Assembly: GCA_003260075.1 (NCBI GenBank)
Contig: QLIY01000345.1
Span: forward strand, 88,320-152,319
Reading direction: 5' to 3'
DNA from: Phallusia mammillata
Lineage: Eukaryota; Chordata; Ascidiacea; Phlebobranchia; Ascidiidae
DNA: 64,000 bases
Shown: positions 25,095-37,720 of the stretch, piece by piece
Layout: each line of letters starts with the position of its first letter
Position numbering within the stretch: the first letter of the stretch is position 1
The notes under the pieces: generated by a model
Seen by the model: the letters and a program-made list of their open reading frames with translations, nothing else
The model's database searches: none
What the model was told of the DNA's origin: nothing
Position numbers and translations under genes: made by a program

Positions 25095-28000
25095 ATGGCT
25101 AAAAGGGTTTGCATAATTGGTGCAGGGGCAAGTGGACTGGCTGCAATTAAAGTTTGTCTTGAGGATGGTTTGGAACCGTTTTGCTTTGAAATGAACAATG
25201 ATATTGGCGGTAGGTTTTTTGATTTGCAAATCAATATGCATGATATTTATTTTCAAATAACATTAAAGGGTTATGGAGATATGAAGAAGGTGAACGGACA
25301 GGAGCGTGTGTTTACAAATCAACGATTATAAACACAAGCAAAGAGATTATGTGCTTTTCAACATTTCCAATTCCCAAAGAATTTCCAAATTACATGCACC
25401 ACACTAAAGTCATGGAATACTACCGGATGTTTTGTAATGAGTTGGGTATTTGTTTATGTCCTACAAAACATGTGAAAAAATAGGAAAATAGTGTATTTAA
25501 GCATTAGTTTGATTTAATTGAATCTAGTTTTGTATATAATTATACACTGTGTTGTGCATTTTTTGTCTTTTACAATAAAATTATTGTTTAATTTTTTTTT
25601 GTGACCTGACCAGTTGTGAAACTATTAGGCCTTGTTTATTAAAATTTATGCTCCCTATTTATTTTCAAAAAGTGAATCAGTCATGTATGCAGACTATTAA
25701 AAATATAGTGAGCATTGCTTAATGTTTGGTGTATGTACATTTTTTTTATCTCAAACCAATACTGTATATTGTTTGTTTGTTTTGCATTGTTGTTTGTAAA
25801 TTTGCAGATTTGATTTGGAAAAACACATCAAGTTTGGGGGGGGGGGTTGCTTAATGTTTGGTGTAAGTACATTTTTTTATCTCAAACCAATACTGTATAT
25901 TGTTTGTTTGTTTTGCACTGTTGTTTGTAAATTTGCAGATTTGATTTGGAAAAACACATCAAGTTTCACACGAAAGTTTTATCTTGTACGGAGACAGATG
26001 ATCATAAAGACACTGGCAGATGGTAAGTAAGAATTGCAAATAGACTGATAAGTGTTGAATCTGTTATCATGCAGCCATATCTATATCTGAATCAGCATTT
26101 TTTTAGTTGTTACTTAACACAGCCATTTCTCTGTCTTGAGTAGAGCAAACTATGTGTTGCCCAACCACTTGTGTACAATCATTGTGTAACATTAAATAGC
26201 ACAAGGAAACTTCAGGGGGGGGGGGGCCATTTCTCTGTCTTGAGTAGAGCAAACTATGTGTTGCCCAACTATTTGTGTACAATCATTGTGTAACATTAAA
26301 TAGCACAAGGAAACTTCAGGTTAATTTGCCCATTGGTACATTTTAATTTATGCTTTATTGACCGAACAACATACCAAACAGGTTTGAATACTTCTTACTC
26401 TTAGCAAAAACTGTTCCTGCATATAAATTTGGGTTGTCACCTTTTTTGACCATACATAATTTGTAAAGTTTACAAACCAAATGCACCGGTCTGTTATCAG
26501 TAGGAATTATAACAAGCTTACTTTCTATTAGCATTTGGCTGTTTTAAAGGTGTGTAAAGACACAAAACTCCAAAACAGGAGTTGAGAAAAGTGAAGTATT
26601 TGATGGTATAATGGTTGCAGTAGGTCACCATGCAATCCCTAACCTGCCGCTGGACTCATTTCCAGGTTTTTCATGTTTTAAAATGTCCAAACTGTCTGAT
26701 GCAAGATTTTTTTTCTGCTTAGGAATTGAAAAGTTTAAAGGCAAGTATATGCACAGTCATTTATATCGAAACCATGATGGTTTTGAGGGCAAAAAGGTTG
26801 TTGTTGTTGGAATTGGAAATTCTGGTGGAGACATTGCAGTTGATCTAAGCAGGATAGCTGACCAGGTGCGCAAGACTTGCCAAAGTTGTCTACCTCTTCA
26901 ATGAAACTAATATTTCTTGTACCAAAACTGTAATCTACTGTAAAATATATTTTTTACACTGAACAATCAGTTCCGCAAAGCAATGGGAGTGATAATGCTC
27001 AACACAGCAACTAGGACTCTAAATAAGTATACATTCCTGTTTACAGACATATTTAAGTACAAGAAGTGGAGCTTGGGTTTTCTACAGAGTAGATAAGGGT
27101 GGAATGCCTGTGGATGTCAATATAACTACAAGGTATATGGCGATTCGAAACAAATTCAGGTTGGGAAAGTGATGAGTATTTTGTTGTTGGTAGATTGGGA
27201 AAAATTATTGACGGATTATTGCCCAGCAGTTTGGTTAATACACTTGGTGAAGCAATAGCAAATGCAAAATTTGACCATGAACTGTATGGATTAAGACCTA
27301 AACACAGGGTGTTTAGCCAGGTATAGATAAAATGCAAACATAAAAAAAACTTGTCAGCATGATTATACATTGCTTTTTTTAACTAGCATCCGATGGTAAA
27401 TGATGATTTGCCCAACAGAGTATTAAGTGGTACTCTAAAAATCAAAGGAAATGTTACAAGCTTTACTGAAAAAGGAGTGTATTTTGAAGATGGAGAATAT
27501 GAAGATGTTGACATTGTCATATTTGCGACTGGTTTTAATTTTGCTTATCCATTTCTGAATGAATCAGTTGTTAAGGTACTATAAATAAATTAATGAACTT
27601 ATTTCTGTACAAACAATTCTTTTTGCCCTCTTTTTTATTTTGTAGTGAAATGTTTGTGGCATTTTGTATGCCACAATCTAAAAAGTGAACGTTTCAAACC
27701 ACCCAGCATTGCCAGTTTATCACCTAAAACTTATATTTACTTGTTGCATTCCTTTGTCCTCATGTGCTTGCATATAAGCAACGAGGTTTGTTTATTTAGA
27801 GGACACACATTTTGTAAAAAAAAATTTTTGTTTTTGTTTTAGATGGTGTGGATTGTTTGTGTTTTAGATAAAAAAATGGGGGGGGGGGAAGGTTTGTTTA
27901 TTTAGAGGACACACATTTTGTAAAAATTTTAAGTTTTTTTTGTTTTAGATGGTGTGGATTGTTTGTGTTTTAGATAAAAAAATGTCTGTATCCATGGGTG

Positions 28001-28880
28001 ATAATAGCACAGAGTTTCACTAAATTATTAAGTTAGTTTACCTTTCTGTAACTGGTTAACATTTGTTTGCAGGTGAACCAAAATAGAACAAAACTTTACA
28101 AATACATGTGGCCACCCAATGTTAAAAAGTCTTCATTAGCCATTATTGGTGCAGTTCAACCCTTAGGTGCCACTATCCCTCTTTCCGAATTGCAGTGTCG
28201 CTGGGCAACACAAGTGTTTAAAGGTAAAACTAAACAACAATTGGACCAAATTGCCAAAATCATATCTGTGTATTTATTATTAATACCAAAATATTTTTTT
28301 ATATTTTTTTTGTAAGGTCTGGTAAAACTTCCTTCACAAGTAGAAATGAACGCTGACATTGACAAAAAGTTATCTGAAATGAAAAGACGGTATTATGATT
28401 CACCCCGTCATACTGTCCAGGTAAAAATACATTTAAAAATAGTTTCTAATATATGATTGATTATGTAAGGAGCTTGCTTTGTTAAAACACAATATTGCCT
28501 TAGGTTTTTAGACCAGTGGTTTTCAACCAGGGCCCATGGCCACCCAGACGGGCCATGAGCTGTGTTCCGGGGGCCCAGGGTGTAGATTCACTAGAAACAC
28601 CCACTAAAATCCATTTCCTTTTTAACTTTATTCCCTAATTTAATCAACTATTTCACATACTATTTGTCTATATTGAGTTTTTATGATTACAGATTCTTGT
28701 TTATTCTATTTGACCTGTTTAAAGTCAAAATTAGTACCGAATTCCAACATGAGATTGCCATTTACATTTTTTAAGGGGGCTGCAGGTCCTCCAGGGTTAC
28801 TTGAGGTCCAAAAGTTACTTTTAAGGGGCTACGGTCCACAAAAGGTAGAGAACCACTTTTTTAGACATACATTTCTTTAC

Positions 28881-28974
<94 letters not shown>

Positions 28975-29552
28975 ATATGCCTAGTTGATGTTTAGGAGAT
29001 AATTTGTTGAATTATTATATTTGATATATTTTTTGCATTATTCCATTTTAAAGTTAATTATTCAGTTCATTAAATATAGTAAAAAAGCAGCAATTTAATT
29101 TGTGGTACAAAAGACAAAACACTACCTGGGCTGTTTCGGAGTTTGGCATACTTTATTTAGCAAGCTTTTATACTTTTCAGGTGGATCATGTTGATTATAT
29201 GGATGAAGTTGCAGAACAGATAGGAGTCAAACCAAACATACTAAAACTATTTTTAACAGATCCAGCTTTGGCAAGCAAGGTTTATACTGGCATGTGATTA
29301 TTGTACCTGCTGTTTTAGTACTATATGCTTGGACAGGTGCTGTTTGAAGTGGCATCCCCATATCAATATCGTCTTTCAGGACCTGGAAAATGGCCAAAAG
29401 CTAGAGAAATGATCATGACCCAAATGGAACGTATTAAATTTCCTTTACAGAGCAGGCCAAGTGTGACAAGAGCTGAACCTTCACAGTTTGCTTGGATTAA
29501 ACAAGTTGTCTTTATTCTCATATTTGGTGTAATCTTTTACAAACTCTTTTAA
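25095..29552 (+). CDS. FMO-A, flavin-containing monooxygenase
   Basis: Twelve exons: 25095-25209, 25269-25440, 25939-26022, 26550-26665, 26723-26865, 27047-27132, 27194-27320, 27387-27575, 28073-28223, 28317-28420, 29181-29279 and 29337-29552. They total 1602 nt, 533 residues, which is the usual animal FMO size. The FAD-binding GAGASG is at residues 9-14, the FMO signature [11 protein letters not shown] at 167-177, the NADPH-binding GIGNSG at 192-197 and FATGF at 327-331. A hydrophobic C-terminal tail ([15 protein letters not shown]) should anchor it in the ER membrane. Known FMOs oxygenate soft nucleophiles (N, S) using NADPH and O2; the substrate here is unknown. Two duplicated G-run junctions fall in introns 2/exon 3 and intron 3, and one in intron 8, but the downstream copies leave the gene intact. 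Confidence 0.93.
25715..25966. repeat. about 120-bp direct repeat around an 11-G run, with part of FMO-A exon 3
   Basis: Left copy 25715-25835 and right copy 25847-25966, G run 25836-25846. The left copy carries a truncated exon 3 (FDLEKHIKF region); the right copy is the complete one. Confidence 0.85.
26123..26320. repeat. about 93-bp direct repeat around a 12-G run
   Basis: The right copy ends CTTCAGG, so two of the 12 G at 26215-26226 are native and 10 are extra. Lies in FMO-A intron 3. Confidence 0.85.
27784..27984. repeat. about 94-bp direct repeat around an 11-G run
   Basis: The right copy ends AAATG followed by T, so one of 11 G (27878-27888) is native. Lies in FMO-A intron 8. Confidence 0.85.
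28514..28858. mobile_element. hAT-like MITE, 345 bp
   Basis: Starts CAGTGGTTTTCAACC and ends GGTAGAGAACCACTT, where the last base is mutated. Perfect 8-bp duplication TTTTAGAC (28506-28513 and 28859-28866), the same target sequence as the element at 7260. It sits in FMO-A intron 10. Confidence 0.88.
28883..28973. repeat. 91-G run, probable sized assembly gap
   Basis: Uninterrupted G run in FMO-A intron 10 without duplicated flanks. A true 91-base G homopolymer is improbable in this AT-rich genome. Confidence 0.8.
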
Positions 29553-30282
29553 TGTATTGATGTGAAGGTCTACTTAATGTTGAATGTGTTAAGTGTTGCC
29601 AATAATAAGTGAATGTTATTTGTGCCATTATCATGTTACCCATATTTTGCACTACCATTTAACAATGCTGCACCTATCTCCTCATATTTTATCCCCACTA
29701 ATTCACTGTAAACATTTTTGTTGTTGAGTGATTAAAAAGATCCAACTAAAGATAGAAAAATTAAAACAACTGTGTTTGCTTTGTTGATTTTTACATACCT
29801 GTTATCAATGTGGTGTTTATAAAGTCAAATCACAATGCAAAACATTAAATTATTAGAAAAAGTTTAAGTATAATAACAAAAAACTACCTGTTTTGTATAG
29901 TGGACAATAAGATTTTTATTTTAGATATGAAGCATGCAACATTTTGGTTTTACTTTTTTGTTGTTTGTTTTGCCTAGCATTGGGGGGGGGGGCAAAAAAC
30001 TACCTGTTTTGTATAGTGGACAATAAGGTTTTTATTTTAGATATGATGCAACATTTTGGTTTTACTTTTTTGTTGTTTGTTTTGCCTAGCATTCAGAAAA
30101 CCTTCTCAATGTTGACCAAAGAAAAAAAGGAAATGTTTAACTATCAACCAAAGCTTTTATGCTCAGCACATTATGTATGTCAACATAACTTCGTGCACTA
30201 GTCGCCTCAAAGTGTGTGGGACAAACACTTGGTTCAGTGTCACCTCTAAAAAGTTTTCTGTAAGAAAGCCTGTTCCATATTA
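29553..30282. other. intergenic spacer between FMO-A and FMO-B
   Basis: AT-rich 3' UTR and spacer. Contains the duplicated junction at 29877-30093. No other gene. Confidence 0.5.
29877..30093. repeat. about 103-bp direct repeat around an 11-G run
   Basis: Left copy 29877-29981, right copy 29993-30093, differing by a short indel. The G run is 29982-29992. Confidence 0.85.
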
Positions 30283-33200
30283 ATGGCAAAAAGGGTTTGC
30301 ATAATAGGTGCAGGGGCAAGTGGACTAGCTGCAATCAAGATTTGTCTTGAGGATGGTTTGGAACCAGTTTGTTATGAGTTGAGCAATGATATTGGAGGTG
30401 AAAGTTTAACACATAAAAATGATATAAAAAATGTATGCAGCATGTTTAAATGTATTTTCGTTGTTTAAAGGGTTGTGGAGATATGAAGAGAGAGAAAAAG
30501 ATGAAGCTTGTGTCTACAAGTCAACTATTATTAATACAAGCAAGGAATTAATGTGTTTTTCAACTTTTCCCATTCCCAAGCACTTTCCAAACTTTATGCA
30601 CAATGCCAGAATTGTCGAATACTTTCGAATGTTCAGCAAAGAGTATGGTTTTTGTTTTAGTGTTTTTTTCTTATTGCGCCCTGTCTACATTTATTTTTTT
30701 GTTGTTAGATTTGGGTTGGAGAAACATATTGAGTTTCACACAAAAGTTTTATCTTGCAAGCAAACAGATGATCATGAACAAACTGGAAAATGGTAAGTAA
30801 TGCTTTCGAAGATACAATCAGGTAAGGCTCAACACCAATAACATTATCTTGTAAGGTGTGTCACAACCAAAAACATCAAAACTGAAGTTGAAACCAGTGA
30901 AGTATTTGATGGAATAATAGTTGCTGTTGGTCACCATGCTGTTCCTAATCTGCCACTTGAGTCATTTCCAGGTCTTTGCTTTGATTTTTGAAAACATATA
31001 GCTACATGGTATTAATTTTTGGGGGGGGGGTAAAAGGATGGAATAGGGTAGGACTCAACACCAATAGAATTATCTTGTAAGGTGTGTTACAACCAAAAAT
31101 ATCAAAACAAATTTTGAAACCATTGAAGTATTTGATGGAATAATGGGGGGGGGGGAAAAAGGATGGAATAGGGTAGGACTCAACACCAATAGAATTATCT
31201 TGCAAGGTGTGTTGCAACCAAGAATATCAAAACAAATTTTGAAACCATTGAAGTATTTGATGGAATAATGGTTGCTGTTGGTCACCATGCTGTTCCCAAT
31301 CTGCCACTTGACTCATTTCCAGGTCTTTGATTTTTTTTTTTTTTAAACTCAAAACAACTAATTGGTTTTACTGTCATTTTGCGTTACTAGGTATAGACAA
31401 ATTCAAGGGCAAATGTATGCACAGTCATTCATATCGCACAAGTCATGGATTTGAGGGAAAGAAAGTGGTTGTTGTGGGAATTGGAAATTCTGGTGGAGAC
31501 ATTTCTGTTGAACTTAGCAGAGTGGCTGATCAGGTTTGGTACCTTTTTAATAATAACCTGGAATGAGGGTGTTATGTTACAAGCTTTTTGCAGGCATTTT
31601 TAAGTACAAGAAGTGGCTCATGGGTATTTTTTAGAGTGGATGAGGGTGGAATGCCTGTTGATGTCAATAAAACCAAAAGGTGATAATAAATTTGAAAAAA
31701 AAAATTATTTACACATATTTTTTCACTCTAGTATTGTGTAAATATTGAAAAATGAGATAGACCCTTATCTTTGATTTTTTATATTTTTTGCATTACAGAT
31801 TGGTAAAATACCAAAGACTTGTTTTTCCAGAAAGTTTTATTAACTCCACAGTTGAGAAAGAAATAAGTAACAGGTTTAATCATGAGCTCTATGCCTTACG
31901 ACCCAAGCACCGAGTTTTAAGCCAGGTATGCAATAGTGGATAACTTTCAGAAGGTTTTAACCAAAAGTAAAATATTACTGTTTCCTAAAAATTTTCCTTG
32001 TTTCTGTTTAAGCATCCGAATGTTAATGATGATTTGCCAAACAGAGTGCTTAGTGGCACCTTGAAAGTAAAAGGTAACATTCAAAGCTTCACAGAAAATG
32101 GTGTAATTTTTGAAGATGGAGAGTATCAAGATGTTGATGTTGTAATATTTGCAACTGGCTACAGTTTTTCCTATCCTTTCTTGGATGACTCAATTGTCAA
32201 GGTAACAGCAGACAGCCCCTTTAAACAAACCATTTAAAAAAAATTAATTGTTTGTTATTGTAGGTTGAAAAAAATAGTACAAGGCTGTACAAATTTATGT
32301 GGCCACCTAATATAAAAAATCCAACTCTAGCTATTATTGGTGGCATTCAACCTTGGGGGGCAATTAATCCCATTTCAGAGTTGCAATGCCGTTGGATTAC
32401 CCGGGTCTTTAAAGGTAGATAACAAAAATGTGTAATCATAAATTACTTAGACTTGGTCTGTTTCTCATAGGTTTGACAAAACTTCCACCAAAAGAAGAAA
32501 TGCATTCAGACATTGACAAAAATTTGTTTGAAATTCGGAAGCGATATTATGATTCACCTCGCCACACAGTTCAGGTAAAAAATGTGTGTTAAAATTTAAT
32601 AGGATTCTGTTAACGAATGTACATTCTTAGAGTACATTTGTGTGTTTTAGGTAAGTTGTCATTGATATAATTTTTTCTGATGTCATATTTTTATTACAAC
32701 TTATCATGATTGTTCTGTTTTGCTGGGATTTTTTTTTACTTTGTGACACTGAAGTGAGCACTATTTCACAATGTTGTATTTGAAATCTCAGGTGGATTAT
32801 GTAGAGTGGGGGGGGGGCCCGAAAGCGGCCACCGTGGATTTTTCGGTCCTTTTGCACCAATAACTTCAGCTATGATCACTCTAAACATTTATGCACGAAT
32901 GATTTGGCCGAGTTCTTTGACATGAGGACAGGGCTTGTAATGATTAACCTACTATGTCGTGGCTGTGTTAACGACGTTAAACACCGAATCTTCAAATGCT
33001 TGGCCAGTTTTGTTTATACTGCAACTATTTGGTAATAGGGCATCATTTTAACAGCTGGGCAAAGCAACAATCACTCGATAAAACGTGTCACAAAACAATT
33101 AAATTGGCAAACCAGTGGTACGCAAAATCGTGAATGTTACTCGATTGACAACAAAAGGGGAACGTGTGCACATAAGCCATGCAAGCATGTCGCATTTTTT

Positions 33201-34225
33201 TCTGTCGTCCGACGAACCGCGGTCAATACAAGAACCTTGGTTAACTAGGGTTACCAGACGTTCGAAAGTACGCGCACATGTCGGAAATTGGGGGGGGGGA
33301 CTTCGTGACACTGAAGTGAGCACATATGTACTATTTCACAATGTTGTATTTGAAATCTCAGGTGGATTATGTAGAGTACATGGATGAAATTGCTGAAAAA
33401 ATTGGAGTGAAACCAAACATAATAAAGATGTTCTTTACTGACCCAGCCCTGGCTCACAAGGTAAATGATTCGACTATAGAACAATACCACCATTTCTGTA
33501 TCCCAAAACAGGGGACATCAATCCTTTGTATGACAATTTACCTTTAAAACCAGTGGTTGTCAAACTTTTTATTGTCGGTGCCAAATGGTAGTTTTTTAAG
33601 TGAGTAGGGAGCCCCTAAAAACAAAACCTTGAGAAATCACTAAACGTTATTACTTTAAAAGCCAAAATAGCAATCTTTGGTGGTTTTCTGAGGTCTGGTG
33701 GGAGCCGCAAAATAAGTAGTTGGGAGCTGCATGCGGCCCTGCGAGCCGCGTTTGAAAATCACTGGTCAAAACAGTAAATGACTAAAAGTACCATATGAGT
33801 TAGCCAGTAATCAGAGACAGTGTTTTTTTAAGGTGTTTTGGGAGACCGATAAAAATGTAATAGGTTTAAATTCTATCAAAAGTGCTTGAATGTGAACTCA
33901 GAAATTAAAAGCATGCCATGAAGAATTACCTTTTGTTCCAGGGGTTGGAGGCCCCTGCTAGAATAAATACAATGAATGTCCTGACTACTACAGTAACAAA
34001 ATTTTTCAGGTTGTATTTGAAATCGCATCTCCATATCAGTACCGCCTGACAGGACCTGGAAAATGGCCAAAAGCCAGAGAAATGATCATGACCCAAATGG
34101 ATCGCATTCGATTTCCCTTGCAAAGCAGACCAAGTGTGACAAGAGCTAAACCTTCACAGTTTGCTTGGATGAAGCAAGCTTTCTATGTTCTTATAATTTG
34201 TCTCATTTTGTACAATCTATTTTAA
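30283..34225 (+). CDS. FMO-B, flavin-containing monooxygenase (possibly a chimeric assembly)
   Basis: Exons 30283-30397, 30471-30642, 30709-30792, exon 4 (see below), 31391-31533, 31594-31679, 31799-31925, 32013-32201, 32264-32414, 32471-32574, 33362-33460 and 34010-34225. They sum to 1602 nt, 533 residues. It carries [23 protein letters not shown] and FATGY plus a hydrophobic tail ([14 protein letters not shown]), as expected of a membrane-bound FMO. Exon 4 is present three times: complete at 30856-30971, partial at about 31084-31144 and complete at 31207-31322. G runs separate the three. The last copy and exon 5 are almost identical to FMO-D, unlike the rest of the gene. Exon 11 also has a truncated copy at about 32792-32807. 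The family is certain; the exact structure of this locus is not. Confidence 0.85.
31021..31155. repeat. two G runs enclosing an orphan partial exon 4 copy
   Basis: G runs at 31021-31030 (10) and 31145-31155 (11) enclose 31031-31144. This segment matches 31157-31270 and FMO-D 44754-44867 with a few differences. It looks like a small allelic contig placed between two gaps. Confidence 0.8.
31156..31518 (+). repeat. 363-bp segment near-identical to FMO-D (44753-45116)
   Basis: By eye the two segments, which include exon 4, intron 4 and most of exon 5, differ only in the length of a T run (14 against 15). Identity stops abruptly after CTTAGC. Neighbouring introns of the two genes do not align, so this is a local conversion tract or a mis-assembly. 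Confidence 0.85.
32741..33377. repeat. duplicated flank with a displaced 472-bp segment between two G runs
   Basis: The flank around the exon 11 acceptor occurs at about 32741-32807 and 33302-33377. Between the copies are a 10-G run (32808-32817), a segment 32818-33289 that matches 45204-45675 of FMO-D intron 5, and another 10-G run (33290-33299). The segment is likely a misplaced contig. Confidence 0.82.
33551..33764. mobile_element. hAT-like MITE, 214 bp
   Basis: Starts CAGTGGTTGTCAAAC and ends GTTTGAAAATCACTG. Flanks TTTAAAAC and GTCAAAAC match at 6 of 8 bases, so it is an older copy. It lies in FMO-B intron 11. Confidence 0.75.
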
Positions 34226-34691
34226 AGTGATTTTAAATAGAGATTGGTAATTTGTTTTCAAAACGAAATCATTTGTTTTTTTGTGGTTTTACTTAGTTTA
34301 ATTTTGCTGTGGAAATATTTTTTGTTGTTTGTTTTTGTCACTCTGTGATTATTATTTCTATCCTTGCTCAATTCACTGTGCCATGTTAAATATGCTGTTT
34401 AAAACTGGCTTGTGCTCTAACAACAAATGTCTTGTGATAATTTGATGTATTTTCCAATACAGCTGTATAATACTTGCTTTTACATTAGTCAATCATTAAA
34501 CCCAATGTTATCTGAATATTTGCTAAGTAAGCGAACTTGAGTTGGGGGGGGGGCTTGTGATAATTTAATGTATTTTCCAATACAGCTGTATAATATTTGC
34601 TTTTACATTAGTCAAGCATTACTTAAACCCAATGTTATCTGAATATTTGCTAAGTAAGCGAACTTGAGTTTGATGATAACATTCTGCTGAC
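34226..34691. other. spacer between FMO-B and FMO-C
   Basis: No gene. Almost half of it is the duplicated junction at 34431-34670. Confidence 0.5.
34431..34670. repeat. about 115-bp direct repeat around a 10-G run
   Basis: Left copy 34431-34543, right copy 34554-34670, with a small insertion in the right copy. G run 34544-34553. This is the last G-type run of the window. Confidence 0.85.
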
Positions 34692-37600
34692 ATGGGTCCA
34701 AAGTGTATTGCTGTTATTGGTGCTGGTGCAAGTGGATTGGCAGCAATAAAATGCTGTCTGGATGAAGGATTGGTGCCTATCTGTTTTGAAAAACAAGATG
34801 ACCTTGGAGGTACTGTTTCAATCCTCAAAACTTATCAAACAGATTTGCAGCATGCAAAATACCAACATTTTTTATGTAACCTAGGTCTATGGAGGTATAA
34901 AGAAGGCAAAAAGAATGGAGCAACTGTTTATGAGTCTACTGTCATCAACACTAGTAAGGAGTTAATGTCCTATTCAGATTTTCCAATGCCCCAAGACTGG
35001 CCAAATTTCTTGCATCATTCCAAAGTACAGGAATATTATAGGAGATATGCAAATAGGTACCTGATTGCATTAGTTTAGGGTTTAAGGAATCAAAACCATA
35101 TGAATTTTACACACATGAACATGTAAATACAATAAGCATATATTCATTGTTTTTCAGATTTTTGTTACATGAGCACATCCAGTTTGGGACTGAAGTTCTG
35201 TCATGTGTACGTCACCTGGACTTTGGCAAGAATGGAAAATGGTAAAATAACAACGTTTTATGAGTAAACCATTTATTAAATCAACCACTTTTAAAAAACA
35301 AACAAAAGGACTTTAAAGACAAAAAAGAAAGATGACGAAACAATTGATGAACATGTAGTTGATGGTGTTTTGGTGGCTGTGGGACATCATGCTGATCCTT
35401 ATTTTCCGAAACAGGACTTTCCAGGTAGATAAAACTTCCAAAATTAAAAAAATGTCCTCATTGTCATTTACTTCTAGGCACAAACCTTTTCAAGGGAAAA
35501 ATTATCCACAGTCAAGATTACAGAAATTTCAAGGGTTTTGAAAATATGAAAGTTTTGGTGATAGGTGTAGGAAATTCAGGATCTGACATTGCTGTTGAGC
35601 TGAGTTCCCATGCTAAGCAGGTACAGTTCAAACTGTTTTACATTTTGTTTATTTTCTAAAAAAGTAAGCATTCTTTGACAGGTATACCTGAGCACCAGAA
35701 GAGGTGCCTGGGTCTTCAGTCGTGTTGGACCTTATGGAATGCCAGTTGATTTTTTTGGTGTAACTAGGTAGGTATCTACATTTTTTTCCTTTATGAATAT
35801 GTCAATTTTTGATTTACAACATTGAATTACTTGTGTAGTTTAACAAGCCAGTCTATTTATAAACATGTATACACAACTCACAATTAACTAATGAGTAACT
35901 TTCAACTTTTAAAAACAAAACAACCTGAAAATAGTCAATGTTGCAGATATCAAAAGTTGATGCAGGACTTCTTACCAGAGAAGTTGACAAGAAGCTTCAT
36001 TGAAGACATGTTGATGAAAAAATTTGATCATGCTCATTATGGATTAATGCCCGAACATGGCCCATTTAATCAGGTTTCAAACTGTATCTTTTTGTGGCAT
36101 TAGCTGAACTGTGCAAAAAAATCAACAAATGTACAACATGTCATAAAGTCCTATAGTGAATAAACTAAGCCTTGTGAGTACTGTAGCAAAATCAGTATGT
36201 TACAATTGATCCACTATAATAAACATTCTAATACGTCGCCGTTGTTTACTTTTTCATATTCAGCACTTGACTATGAACGACGATTTACCTTCAAGGATCA
36301 TCACAGGTTCCATTAAAATCAAATGTAACGTGAAGTGTTTGAGGGAATCTGGCGTTCTATTTAATGATGACACAGAAGAGGAGGTGGATTGTATTATGTT
36401 TGCAACAGGATATAAATACTCGTTTCCATTTTTGTCGAATTCGATATTAAACGTAGGTTGTTCAAATTACTCTGATAGACGTACAACACATGTAATATAT
36501 TCTAAAAGAAAATTGATTATTTTTTTGGTTTTTAACGAAGGTAGAAGACAACGCAGGCGACTTGTACAAATATATGTGGCCTATGTCCTTGACTAATCAT
36601 ACCCTGGCAGTTATTGGCCACGTCCAGGCGTTCGGAGCTGTCAACCCGATTTCCGAGATACAATGCCGATGGGCGACGCGTGTATTCAAAGGTGGGATAT
36701 TATGTACAGTTGTAAAAGCCTTTTTCCATGAGTACATGGGTTCGGCAACTTTCCACACGAAATTTTGCTAGCAAACTTTGTAATAAAAACCAGTGTTTGA
36801 CGAAAAACATAAATTAAAATTGTTCGGAGCAAATTAAGAAATGTGTGTTAATGTATTAGGTTTACTGCTTGCATTGGCATGTAAACATTGCCCTGATACC
36901 TAAATAGTTTCTGCTGTCCAAACGAGGTTTTTCACCATAATATTTGTGTGTTTTTGCAGGCCTTGCTAGACTTCCCACTGAATACGTCATGTGGAAAGAT
37001 ATCCAAGACAAACGATTAAAGATGAAGAAACGATTTTACGCCAGTCAGAGACATTCAATCGAAGTACGTTGGCACAGAGGCTTTTCTGTTTTGGAACAAC
37101 AGATAAACTATATTTCTTCGTTCGTCAGGTTGATCACGTGGACTACATGGATCAAATTGCCGAACAAATCGGAGTAAAACCTAATCTGGTGAAACTGTTT
37201 TTCACTGACTACAAACTTGCCAAAAAGGTAATTATGATTAAATTGTCTGCTGGGTGACGAAGGCAATGCATTATTTTCCCAAAGCTTTGTACGAATTTGT
37301 TGCGTAGCAGAAAATCAAAATAAAGCTTTACGAAGATAATGCCATTACGTTATTTATGTAAACTTTGCAAGGCTTGACAAAAAGTCCATTTGAGAAAATT
37401 GGTTGTGCCTATCTTCTAGAGTCTTTTTGTACAGTATGGTTATAATATAACGTTTTGTGTTAACCATCCTGTTGTGACTTTATTACTGGCAGTTGTTGTG
37501 CGAAGTATGTTCTTCGTATCAATACCGACTGGTCGGCCCAGGTCAGTGGAAACCAGCCAGAAATACCATTTTAACGCAGAAGTCACGAATGCTGTTTCCT

Positions 37601-37720
37601 TTGCATACGAGGATTGTCAAGAAACATCGAAAGCAAAAATCTTTTTTTAACTTGTTTTTTGTTTTGTTTTGCATCATCATTATTTTGGCGTTCATTGCAG
37701 CGTTGATCATGAAACTGTGA
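34692..37720 (+). CDS. FMO-C, divergent flavin-containing monooxygenase
   Basis: Exons 34692-34809, 34885-35056, 35158-35241, 35309-35424, 35478-35620, 35682-35767, 35947-36073, 36264-36452, 36541-36691, 36960-37063, 37129-37227 and 37493-37720, total 1617 nt, 538 residues. Exons 2 to 11 have exactly the lengths of FMO-A, B and D, but the sequence is the most divergent of the four. Motifs: GAGASG near the N-terminus, [11 protein letters not shown] (FMO signature), GVGNSG and FATGY. The C-terminus has a basic stretch (KKHRKQKS) before a strongly hydrophobic anchor ([19 protein letters not shown]), as in vertebrate ER FMOs. No G-run junction interrupts it, so this is the cleanest FMO model here. 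Confidence 0.93.

Noticed and set aside
28683..28988. ORF with a long poly-glycine tail
   Set aside because: It reads through a 91-G run that is most likely a filled assembly gap. The same applies to the two frames over 20230-20471.
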